Assembly (NCBI GenBank): GCA_012295275.1
Contig: CM022667.1
Span: 3,068,001 to 3,132,000, forward strand
Length of the DNA: 64,000 nucleotides
Direction of reading: 5' to 3'
Origin: Chrysomallon squamiferum
Lineage: Eukaryota; Mollusca; Gastropoda; Neomphalida; Peltospiridae
Position 1 is the stretch's first letter. Each line of letters opens with the position of its first letter. The position numbers and the translations under genes were made by a program. A model generated the notes under the pieces. That model was not told where the DNA came from. It did not search any database and worked only from the letters and a program-made list of their open reading frames with translations. Shown piece by piece: positions 1-15,900 of the stretch.

Positions 1-3588
<3,588 letters not shown>

Positions 3589-6559
3589 GGATTTAATCTG
3601 CAATGAACCAACAAAACAATTATTTCTATAAATCAGACCTAATTTGTTCATTTTAACATCTCCATAAAAAATGCCACTACTTTCTGGGATAAATTTATTT
3701 TTGAGCATCATTGAACCAGTTCAGAAAATGTGTGCTGACTTTGTCAATCATATTATTTTTGAACTGACCTATAATAATAAAGGCCTAAACAGATCACATA
3801 CAATGAAAGTTTTGTTAGTAAAAACCTGATCTTTGTTCATGAGAAACAAACCAAGGTTGGCATAATCACTAAAAGATAATTTTTAAAACAACAAATGATT
3901 GATTATGCCAGAATCCAGAATGGAAAAAGAATTATTTAGGGTTTGTCTTCATTATTTTCATTGTCTGTTTTTATATATATATATACATCATTATAAATAA
4001 GGCTTAATTTTTACACTTTGATATATTCACTGAGTAATGAGTGATTATGCCAGAATCCAGGAAGGAAAAGAAGATTTAGGTTTTGTTCTTCATTATTTTC
4101 ATTGTCTGTGTTTATGTCCATCATTAGATATAAAGTTTAATTTTTTATATTTTGATATATTCATTGAGGAAAGTATTGTTACTGATGTTTTTAACAATTT
4201 TTAGAATAAATACAAGAAGAAAAAAACATTTCTTTAACGGTTACAAATTTAATTTGCCTATTTTTTGTAAGGATTAAAGAAGATAAGTATTGATCTAATA
4301 AACTCTGGAGAACATAGTTTTAAGATTTTGTTGATTTCTGTGGCAGAGTTGAGAAAAGAATTTGACCAGGAGAAAACTGCATGCATTTGAATTACATGAA
4401 AACAACCCTTTAGATAATACTGATAATTATTTTGCAAAGAGTGTCCTTGAGTACTCCATGTCCCTTTTTTTGTTAATTCTAAAAAATCAGTATAACAGTT
4501 TATAAGTGTTGTTTCAACAACAGCCAGCTTGTCACCTGGCAGCCAATTAGGACAACTGATATATTTGCAGTGAAGTAGACAGTCTGTATTTTATAGACAA
4601 AATTGACGATGGCAGGATGGACAAACCCCTCCCAAACATCTTAGACTAGAGGATATCAAAATCCCTCATTCTAAATATCATAGACCCCTAATAGGTGTCA
4701 TTTTGGACAAATCTGTTTACTAAGCAAGTAAAAAAAAAAAAAAATAACGTAGAACTCCCTAAACATTTATTAAAACAAAATTTAAGAAATAAATACTGAA
4801 TCCAAAGTAATACTCAGATCACTATACTGGAAGATAAGAAGATAGATGCAAATTCATCTGATGAGAAATAATTTATATTTGAACATGATGAAAGACATAA
4901 TGGGTATTTATATATATATAATTTTTTTTTTTTTTCTTCTCATAAATACAGGAAGTGTTAAGTAGGCTTTAATAACATTTATAACTGATGTGAATATTTT
5001 TTTTTTTTCAAAATAAGCCTTTAGTTGTAATGATATGGCATGTCAAATATCAGCAAAAAAACGCATCATTTTCTAAGTTCCAGCATATATGTATCTTAAT
5101 AATTATAAATAATTTGTTTTTGTGCTTTTGTGTCAAAAAACAGTGAGATCTTTCCTGAAAGTTATGATTGGTCCTCATCTTCCCACCAGATGCTGTGCGG
5201 TATCTAGTATGTCTTTTCTTTTTTCTTTTCCATTTATTTCCATAGACAGTACATGAAGTTGAAAGTCCCTTGCTCTTTATAGAGAATGTATTTACAGCCC
5301 TACACAATTTATTTATTGATTTTTTTTTATTTTAAAAAATCAATATGGTATATCCTTCATTATCTATTGGATAATGCTTATAAAAAATTACTGGTAAGTG
5401 CTGCTGAGGAAGTGTTGGCAGCTGGTACATGTGTGTGTGTGTGTGTTACAATACAAACACTATTCAGGCAACATCTTTGGAGATGTTAAACACTTATTTG
5501 TTTTTAATATTTTGTATATATAAAATATATGTATGTATCTTAAAGGGAGACAGTAGTTGGTTAATTATAGTTCTCAAAGAACAGAACTCATTTCTGAAAA
5601 ACAATAGCTTAGTGTTGTTATTCCTCCAATGTTTTTTTGTTGTTGTTTTTTTCTCACTGGGCTATTTCCTTAAAAGTTTTTAGTGAAAATCTATTGCTAC
5701 TGAAAGGTAATTTTATTTTGTGCAAATCTGATACTGTTCTTTCAATACTGAAGAGTTCTCTGCTAAAATAACCAAATAATAATTATCTACATCTTTAAAT
5801 GATAACAAAACTTAAGCAAGTTTAATCTCCCAAGATTTTTTTATTATTTAAATCTGATACCTGCTAATCATTAACAAAACACAATGTGCTAAATCCACAT
5901 TTCATTATTTACTATCACGGAATAAAAATATATTATTGAATGAAAATAAAACTAAGTTTTTTAAAAATACATTACGTGTGCCTATAATATTTGTTTAAAA
6001 TATGCAGGATATTATCTTGCATTAGGTTGTTAATGATATTGATTCATTGAAATAATGCGAAATAAATTAAATTTAAAAACACATTTATGTATTAATATTA
6101 TTATTATTTTTAAAGATACATTTGTACACGCGATAAATTAAAAATCGTTAATAAAATTATGACACCAAAAGTTTAATGTGATTTTCCGTTTAATTTTATT
6201 GATTTTTAAATGTTATTTTAATTATTAATCAACATATGTAACATACGTTATTCTCAAAGCTTAGCTAATACAGTTATATATATATAATATCCTTTAATAT
6301 AAGAAATTTAATTTTTGTCAATTAATTATTTCATTAATATTTTTAAAGTGATGAAACAGTCAATAAAAATAGTAAACGTGCATAATTATTTTTGATTATT
6401 TCATTACTTTCGTGTTGCTGTGCTAAGTATTATGTAGTGGAAATGATAAACAATAAATGTATTGCAAAGTTTATTCATTTAATTTCAATTTCATTTTATT
6501 TGAAAAGAGAAGTTTCTGATTAACTATTATTTACTGTCCAGCTAAAAAATCTCTTCTAG
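3589..6559. other. RNMT 3' UTR and RNMT-TOP1 intergenic region
   Basis: No convincing coding exon is seen. The RNMT 3' UTR probably ends soon after AATAAA at 4205-4210 or 4297-4302 (inferred). The remainder is AT-rich. The short open frames around 5050-5690 have no splice context and no recognisable protein similarity. Confidence 0.6.
3901..4180. repeat. 142-bp two-copy tandem duplication in RNMT 3' UTR
   Basis: 'gattatgccagaatccag' at 3901 recurs at 4043, followed in both copies by a T-rich stretch containing 'attattttcattgtctgt' and then 'tttgatatattca'. The copies differ by several substitutions and small indels. The period is 142 bp. Confidence 0.85.
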
Positions 6560-7034
6560 AAAATGCCCCTTCTTGTGTCGCAAGTGTTTATTTCGGTCAG
6601 TACTTGCGCATGCTCAGTATGCCAAAATTGGGACTTAGCCGTACGCAGCTCCTTTTCTCCGCCATTTATGCAGCCAATATCGCGTGGGGAAATATTGTGT
6701 TGATAGCTATATACGGCAGATATCATACTGGAAAAGTATATAACATAAATCAGGTAAGTAAGTTACTCATAATTAATTGTTCCAAAAGATTTATTAAGTA
6801 ATATTTATACCCGTACGGTCCTGGGGCTGAACGACAGACAAAGCGGCGTGCGGAGGCTAAGTCAAAATGGCTGAAAATTTTTCTAAGTCCAAACAGTTAA
6901 CCAGAGCGATGTCGACTTTTTAGAATCGGTTTTCTCATTTCTCCGATGGTTTTATGAAAAGCTCTTTCGGTATCTTTTAGACAATTAATATTATTTTATG
7001 TATTTAATTCCAGAATATTACCAGTGCTGTAGAA
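6560..7034 (+). promoter_or_regulatory. Candidate TOP1 promoter and 5' UTR
   Basis: A local rise in GC and CpG in an otherwise AT-rich area. 'tgcgcatgct' at 6605-6614 resembles an NRF1 half site. A strong donor ('caggtaagt', exon end 6753) could close a non-coding first exon starting near 6600. The next exon opens at 7014 after an acceptor (7011-7013) and holds the TOP1 ATG at 7035. A second GC-rich patch at 6810-6920 could be another start region. An open frame at 6604-6801 has no similarity and is probably leader sequence. All of this is inferred from sequence context. Confidence 0.45.
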
Positions 7035-10000
7035 ATGGGAGAATCTGGTAAGTGAATACAGCATGATTCCTTTTGTGTTTGTTTTACGGACTTAGCTTCT
7101 GACCGAAAGAAAAAATGCGTTCAGTGAACTTCACTGAACTCTGATTTATATTTGCTATTTCCAATGTTTAGTGAAAACTTTTTTCTGACAAAAATATATT
7201 CTGATATTTGAAAAAAAAAATAAATGAAAAAAAAAAAAAAAAGAAAGAAACTTTTTAAAATAAAACAGATTTTGTTAAAACTTTTTTCTGTTACAGATGT
7301 AATATTCATTGATTTTTTAAAATTTTATTTCGTTTAATATTCTGCTAGTAAATTTATTAGATTTATGATTATTTTTCCAAAGAAAATTGAAATAACACTA
7401 ATAGAAAGTAAAAAGTGATATCTATTTTTAACATTGTTTAAAAAATTAATAACAAATAAATTTATTTATTTATTTTTAAATTTTTAAATTTTTTTTATTA
7501 TACTAGATCTATAAAAATAAGTAATAAAAACCAAATTGATTTAAAAAAATTAAATAGTGAATTAATAGTTAATTTTTGGTTAATATAATTTTTATATTCA
7601 CTACTTTAAATATGGTTCAACCAATTTTTTACATCCAATACTTCAATCTAAGCTAGGAAGGAATGGGAAAAATATTTAATTAAATAAAAAAAATAAAGAT
7701 CATAATGAAGAATTATGTTTGTGAAAACAATATTATATTAAGGAGACAGGAATCATGTCCCTACAAATGTTATTAAAATAAATAAGTTTGGTTTCCAATA
7801 GAATTTATGAACTGGATGATATAAAGTTCAAATTACAAATTTTTTGAAAATATTATTCTTTTTTTTTTTTTAGATCCACCCAAAATGAACACAAATATAA
7901 TAATTTGACAAAGCACTTGTTTTTTTTTTTGCAGCAGAGGAATTGAAAATAAAAATGCAGTCTACAGAAAGCATTGTGAACCATGTTTCTGGGACACACA
8001 ATGGTTTTGCTGGGATGGAAAACCATGTGGATTCGGGAGGGGATCGTGCCAATGGAAATGCAAACCACATTTCCTCTTCACAAAAACACGAAGGTTCATC
8101 ATCAAGTTCTAAACATAAAGAAGGAAGCGGCAGCAGCAGCAGCTCAAAGCACAAGGAACATCATTCCTCTAAACATCGTGATGACCACAAAAGCAAACAC
8201 AAAGAAGGTCATAGTTCGTCAAGCAGCAAATCAAAGGATGGAAGCTCTAGTTCGTCGAGCAAGCAAAAAGATGGAAGTTCCAGCTCTCCGAGCAAGTCGT
8301 CCAGCTTGGAGAAACACAAAGAAAGTAGTCATTCCAAGGACAAACATCACAGTTCATCAAAACATTCTAATTCTGAGCACAAACTGCACAGTAAGTCCTC
8401 ATCCTCAGACAAGCACAAAGATGGGAGCAGTAAAACCTCATCATCAGCAGATAAACCAAAAGAAGGAGTCAGCAAGTCATCGTCATCATCATTGTCAGTG
8501 GAAAAACAAAAAGATGGGAGCGTCAAAACATCGTCAAGTGACAAGCACAAAGAGGGAAGTGGCAAGACCTCATCATCATCGTCGAGCTGACAAACATCGG
8601 GATCCCAGCAGTAAACATTCTTCTGACAAACACAACAGCACTAAGTCATCATCGTCATCAGCGTTAGATAAACATAAAGATGGTTCAAGCAGCAAATCAT
8701 CCACTTCCATCGACAAACACAAAGAGTCCAGTAGCAAACATTCATCTGACAAGCACAAAGACAGCAGCACCAAATCATCTTCGACTCACGAGAAACACAA
8801 AGAAGGAAGCAGTAAATCAGCATCATCATCTGAGAAACATAAATCGTCGTCATCAGACAAACACAGGGATGGCAGCAGCAAGTCTCATTCCTCTTCATCG
8901 GACAAACATAAAGACGGCAGCAGTAAAATTTCATCTGAAAAAGTCAAGGAGTTGATCAAGTCTCCAGACAAGAAGGATCGTCCAAAAGATTCCGACAAAC
9001 ACAGAGACAAATCAAAAGATGAAAGCCGTTCGAAATCCCACAACAAGCTGACCAGTCCAAGCAAAGATGCTATTAAGACTGAGCCTGTGAGAACAATGTT
9101 GATGTGAAGCCAAAGAAAGAAGATGATATGCAGCCATTTGTTAAAATGGAGAACATGGAATGTGAGGATTCAGCTGGAGATGATGTTAAGAAAGCTCCTT
9201 CTAGTGATGAAGATGAAGTGCCTCTGGTAAGATTTTATTTATCACTGTAAATAGTTCTTTTATTTGTGCATTAAAAATCATTAATTATTTAACTATATTA
9301 TCTCTTTCTCTGTTAGATTAATTTATTGAATCATGATGTATGCTTATATTATTGTTTTTTAAAATATCATTAGACGTGTTAAAAATAATGAAAATAATAA
9401 TTTAAAAAAATGAAACCAACCCCCCCAAAAAACAATCCTCAGAAATAGCATTACAATACTACAAAAAATGTGTGTTTTAATAACTTGAAAAACATTTTTC
9501 ATCAGTTACATTATTACACTGAAGGGGCCAGGTCTTCAGAATTTGTTACTTAAAGACGTACTTAAAAACATACAGCCTTTTAGATTGCTGATAGCTAACA
9601 GTGTGAGTGAAGCAAGTTTTGCAAATAATAAAACTGTTAATACTTTCAACAGTCTGCACGAATGAAAAAGGAGGTTCCACCTGTCAAACATCAACGTGAA
9701 GAATCTTCCGATGATGAACCTTTATCAGCCAGGTGATAACAGTTTTTGAAAACATCCTTTTACATATATATGTATATATATATATCTTATTGAAGAAACT
9801 TATTATAATAAAAAGAAACATTAAAAGGTGAGTGCAGTATGATTATCAGTCAGATAATAATTTCAAAAAACATCAGGAATATTAAAAATTTAATTCCATT
9901 GTAGTTTGGAAATAATATAATGCTGTTGCTTGCTTTCTAATAAATAGTTTAATCAGTCATTTATTTTGAAGGAGTTGATTATGAACAACTGGATAAAAGA

Positions 10001-12902
10001 AATTTATTTTAATTTTTAATTTTTTCAGGATGGAAAAAGTAAAGAAGGTAAAGAAAGAGGTGAAAGATGAAGAAGAGGATTTCAAACCAACAAAGAAAAG
10101 AAAACTTGAAGATGAAGAAGAGGATTTCAAACCAACAAAGAAAAGAAAACTTGAAGATGAAGACGAGGATTTCAAACCAACAAAGAAAAGAAAACACGAA
10201 GATGATGACGAGTTTGAACCAGCTGTAAGATATTTCTGATAGTTCTAGGATCAAATCTCCTCTGTGATTCATCTGAATATAATGTAGACCAGTGGTACTT
10301 AAGTATTTTTTAAAATTATTTTTTATAATTTTTTTTTTTTTTTTTTTTTTGCTTCTGCTAGGACCCCTTATTAAGTAATTTTAAAGATTGGCACCACAGG
10401 AAGTATTCTGAATATTAATCTAATTATCAAATATGAAACCCAGCTATTGCTAAATTGAATTAAAATGTCTCTTGCTACCATTTAATCAAAAACATATGAC
10501 CAGATTTTTTTTTTTTTTTAATTTTTTTTTTTTTTTTGCAACATGTAGGTGAAGAAAAAGAAAAAGAAAATTAAGACCAAAGGTACAATAGATGAAACAA
10601 AACCACAGAAAGGAAAGAAAAAAAATGAAGAAGAACAACAAGTCTGGAAATGGTAAAAACGTGATTCTTGAACATTTTTAGTCATTTAGTGTTAAAATAA
10701 TTATACACACAAGGAAAATTAGTTAATTATGAAATATGTTTCTTTCGTTGAGTTGTAACGCTACTAATGGCGAATGTATTTTTTAAAACATTTTTTTTTT
10801 TTTCCCCCAGAAACTTACTAATTTTTAAGTCTGGTAAATTCAGAAAATTATTGCACAAAACTAAACGAGACTTTTTTGAATTTTTTTTTCTGCAGGTGGG
10901 AAGAGGAAAAGAGGGATGACGGGATCAAGTGGACATTTCTGGAACACAAGGGCCCTGTGTTTGCTCCCTTATATGAACGACTCCCGAAAAATGTCAAATT
11001 TTACTACGATGGTAAGTCACTTAAAACTGATGCTAGTTTCTTTTCAGACTGTAGCATCACCTTTCTCTTTCACTGAAATAATTTCTAATTTTTGAAGTGT
11101 ATTTAAAAAAAAAAAAAATGTTCTTTTATTTTATGGCTTCATACATTTTTTTTTAAATTTTTTTTATATTTATTATCTTTTTATATATGACTAAAATTAC
11201 TATTTAGTTTTTAATCTTTTATTAAATGTGATTGAATAAACATGTATAGAGACGCAAGCACGCACGCAACTGGATTTATATAAATAAGCTGTTGATTTAA
11301 AACATTTTTAATTGCCATGGATACAGAAGCTAAAAGTTTACAGTTTTCCTACTATGGTCTGCTTCTAAATATTGTCTCATGTTAGTGATGTCATAGGTAA
11401 ATGAAAATACACCACTGTTGAAGATAATGATGTTACTATGGATACAAAAGAATAAAGTTTACAGTTTTCCATAGTTTGATCCTTGAGTTAATTAATTACC
11501 TATGTCGATGATGTCATAAAGGAGATTCTAATAATGTTGACGTTTCGGTCATAGGGCGGGAAGTCGAGCTTTCCGAAGCTGCAGAAGAAGTTGCTGGTTT
11601 TTACGCAAAGATGTTGGACCACGATTACACAACAAAGGATGTGTTCAACACCAATTTCTTCAGAGACTGGAGAAAGGTAGGGACGAAGTGACTTCAGAAA
11701 GTTACATTTTTGGTGATATTTAAAAACTTTGTCAGATCATTGCATTTAAGTATTGAAATTATCGTCTTCGTCCAATTCAAGGCTTGTAAAAATTTTTTAA
11801 TGCTTTAGCAATTTAATTTTGCATTTAGTTGAAAAAGGTACCTGATGAACATAACAATATCTTTATTAAAAAGTCTGTTGGTTATGTATTTGCAATATAA
11901 AATGTAAAGTGGTGTTCATTTAATTCTGCATTTAAAAGATAGCGTGTCTGTTTTTGTGTTATACACATACATATATAACAATATCTTTAGAAAATACCTA
12001 CTGGAATATATTACTGGATAGTTTAAATAAATAAAGCAAAAAAAAAGTTTAATTTAATTGAGCTGAAAAATATTCTGTATGCATAATAATATGTTGCTAT
12101 GTATATATTTACAGTAGTTTGAAAAATAATAAAACATTGTGCATTTAATTCAGCATTTAGATGACAGTACTAGATATTGCATTTAAAGAACAGTGTATCA
12201 AAAATTGAAAAAAATTAATTCTTTTGTTTGTCAAAGGTGATGACAAAAGATGAAAGAGAGGTGATTACTGATCTCAAGAAATGTAATTTTAAAGAGATGC
12301 ACCAGTTCTATCTGAAACAGTCAGAAGAGAGAAAGAACCGAACCAAAGAACAGAAACAGGTAAATAAAGATTTTGTCTTTCACTGTACAGTACTTGTTAC
12401 ATTCTGTATGTCAAACCATTAAGAATTATTTAAAATTACAATCTTTTATTTACATGTCTGCATACCACAAACTGACATTTGAAATGATGTAAGGAGATGC
12501 ACAAATTGAATTGTTAAAATATATATATTTTTGTTTTTGAAGGAACTGAAACGCCAAAATGAAGAAGTAACGAAGGAATATGGATTCTGCATAATAGATG
12601 GTCACAAAGAAAAAATAGGAAACTTCAGGATAGAACCCCCAGGCTTGTTCAGGGGGAGAGGGGACCACCCTAAGCAGGGCAGACTAAAAAAACGGGTGGA
12701 GGCTGAGGAGGTGATTATTAACTGCAGCAAGTAAGTTTGTTTTTAATCTTTTTTTTTTTAGTTTCTGATTAAATTTTGTATCATTTGCTTGAAGTTTTAC
12801 TTGTGTTCATTCTTTCTTTTCTAGGTTATTTAGTTTTTTGTTGCTAGCATTTTAGAATACATAACGTTTTTGATACTCCTTTTATATAACTTTTGTATTC
12901 AG

Positions 12903-12943
<41 letters not shown>

Positions 12944-15900
12944 CATGTTTATTTTTAGATTACATTTTAATGTTAGATAACAAAGTAATTATGAAGATTT
13001 TTATTATTTAAATTTTTTTTTTAATAGAGACTCCAAAATTCCTGTCGCACCTGAAGGTCACAAATGGAAAGAAGTCCGACATGACAACTCAGTATGTTTT
13101 ATTACATTTTTAACTCCTAAATACTGGTGTCAGCTAACCATATTTTGATATTGAAAACTCTGAGACTGCTTTCAGCAACTATTTTTATTGCAGGAATAAA
13201 CTTGTATATATATTTTTTTGGCAGTGAAACACGATTTCATTTTGAAAACAGCTTGAATGCGTTCAAAAGATACTTTTTATTTAGCATGCTCAATTAGGAA
13301 TAAAATTGACAGTTAAAATAATAAATTAATTTTATTATGCTCATATGCATGTATGCAGAGAGAAAGGCAGAGACAGACACACACGAGAAAGAAATATTTA
13401 TGATATAAAACATAAAATGGAAAGGTGGAATATTTAAAAAGAATAAAATATAAAAATGTTTGTTGTCAAATTGTAGGTAACGTGGCTGGCTAGTTGGACA
13501 GAAAACATTCAAGGAGCCACGAAATATGTCATGTTGAATGCTGCATCCAAACTTAAGGTATGTGTAGATACATGAAAATATTCATCCAGTATTATTTAAT
13601 TAGTTACGTTTGTTGTCTTATGTCATTATGACATTTATAACTATCTGGAAATGTATTATTAAAGTTTAATATATTGAAGAAACTTAGATGGTGTCAAAAA
13701 AAAAAAAAAATTGAATAAATAAATTTTAAAAAGTTAAATCTATTTTAAAGGGAATTACAGTGGATAATTGAGAAAAATATAAAGTTTTTAATTCAATGTG
13801 TTATTGTGGTTTTAGGGGGAGAAAGATTGGCAGAAATACGAAATTGCAAGAAAACTTCACAAATGTGTGGACAAAATCCGAGCAACGTACAGAGAAGACT
13901 GGAAATCAAAGGAGATGAGAGTGAGACAGAGAGCGGTGGCACTCTACTTCATTGACAAGGTAAATCTGAGACTTTTAGATAAGCAGTAATGCCAGAGAAA
14001 GATTTAAAAAAAAAAAAAAAAAAAATCAGTTAAATTGCTGCCTAGAAAGATGATGTGATTTAGTTTATTTGTTTTCTTTGGATTATTTCCAATTCAGGTT
14101 ACAGACTGAGTTATCAAGTTCATTGTTCTGTTTTAGACAGACTGGAGTGATTGTTTGTGTACCCGTTTCCATGCTTCTAAGAAAACTGAATTACTTACAG
14201 TAGTTAAGTTACAAATCTGTTGTATTTTCACAAGCTGTTGCCATGGTTCCTGTACAAACTGCAGTATTTGTGATAGCGAGTTTAATACTTCAAAACCACT
14301 AAACTTAAGAACTAACCTAACATTAAACAGTGTGTTCTGTTGTGTATTTGTAATGTATTAATTAACGTGATGTTTTTTGTTTTTCAGCTTGCGCTAAGAG
14401 CTGGTAACGAGAAGGAGGAAGGTGAAACGGCAGACACAGTGGGCTGCTGCTCTCTGCGAGTTGAACATATCAAACTGTACAGTGAGAAAGACGGCAAAGA
14501 GTGTGTCGTCGAGTTCGATTTCCTCGGAAAAGATTCCATTCGCTACCAGAACAGCGTTCCTGTCGAGAAGCGAGTGTTCAAAAACCTGCAGCTCTTCATC
14601 GAGAACAAGCAACCCGAAGACGATCTCTTTGACAGGCTCAATGTACATAAATAATTTATGAAAAATAATTTTAATAAAAAAAAATAATTCAATTAATAAA
14701 ATTCATAAATGAAATTAATAAATCAAAACAAAATTAACATATACAGATAATAAAATTGAAAATAGGTACGTAAATAATGTAATAAAATAATAAAATAAAC
14801 AATAAATTGATAACTAACCTCCCCCAAAATAATAAATTTTTACGAAATTTTAAACTGATGTAAATAAATATATTTCATTTGTTTGCAATATATAATTTGT
14901 TTGCTAGCGTACTGATGTATCTCTTGTTAGTTATCATTAAAATGAACACAGCTGGGTATATGCATATATACATGAGCATGTATTTATCGGCAGTTATTTC
15001 GACAAACAAGTGCATGCATGCGCATAAACGCAGACACACATACAGAGAGAGAAAGTGATACATGAAATAAGATTAGTTTTTGTTTTATTGCAGACTACAC
15101 TGATGAACAAACATTTACATGACCTGATGGAAGGCCTGACAGCCAAAGTTTTCCGAACGTACAATGCCTCCAGAACCTTACAAGAACAGCTAGATTTACT
15201 TACAAATGGTGAGTTCGAACACAGAACAGAAACAGTAAATATAATTATTTGATGGTGTTAGTTATTTTATTTATAAGGATTTAAAAAATTTTTACTCTGA
15301 AAAATTCTAATAAAAAAATAAATACTATAACTTTTGTAGTGACTTGGGGTAGAATACTTTCATTTAAAGATTTGTGATTTTCAGCTTGTAATAAGTTTAA
15401 AAAAAAACCTACAAAAAGAATATGAAATACACCTAATAACAGACAGTATTAAAATAAGTTGAAGTTATTAACTGGCTACTGCTTCGTTAATCAGTACAAA
15501 TGGCAGCAGACTGTATAAATATTTATATAAAATTTAAAAATATCTGTAATTTTGTAGAGGAGGACGCCATTCCAGCCAAACTCTTATCTTACAATCGTGC
15601 AAACCGAGCAGTTGCTATTCTCTGCAACCATCAACGGTCAGCTCCAAAAACATTTGCTCAGTCGATGGAAAATCTCATAAACAAGGTAAAACATTTACTA
15701 ATTCATAACGTATTTAGTTCAGATGTAAATGTTTATAGTCTTTATAATATGTTTGTTATTTTGTTGTTGTAGTTAATTTGTTTGTTGCAGTTGTATGTTT
15801 TGTAACAAAAGTTAGTTTGTTCAAGTTCAGTGTCAGAATTGTAACTTGTTTACGTTGCCATAGTAATCTTGACATGTAGATAAGAATAAAATACAGCTGA

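Noticed and set aside
5050-5683. Several short frames between RNMT and TOP1
   Set aside because: No start or splice support, no similarity, and a (TG)n run inside one of them.
6604-6801. 65-codon open frame at the TOP1 5' end
   Set aside because: It is interrupted by a strong donor at 6754 and has no recognisable similarity. More likely leader or promoter sequence.
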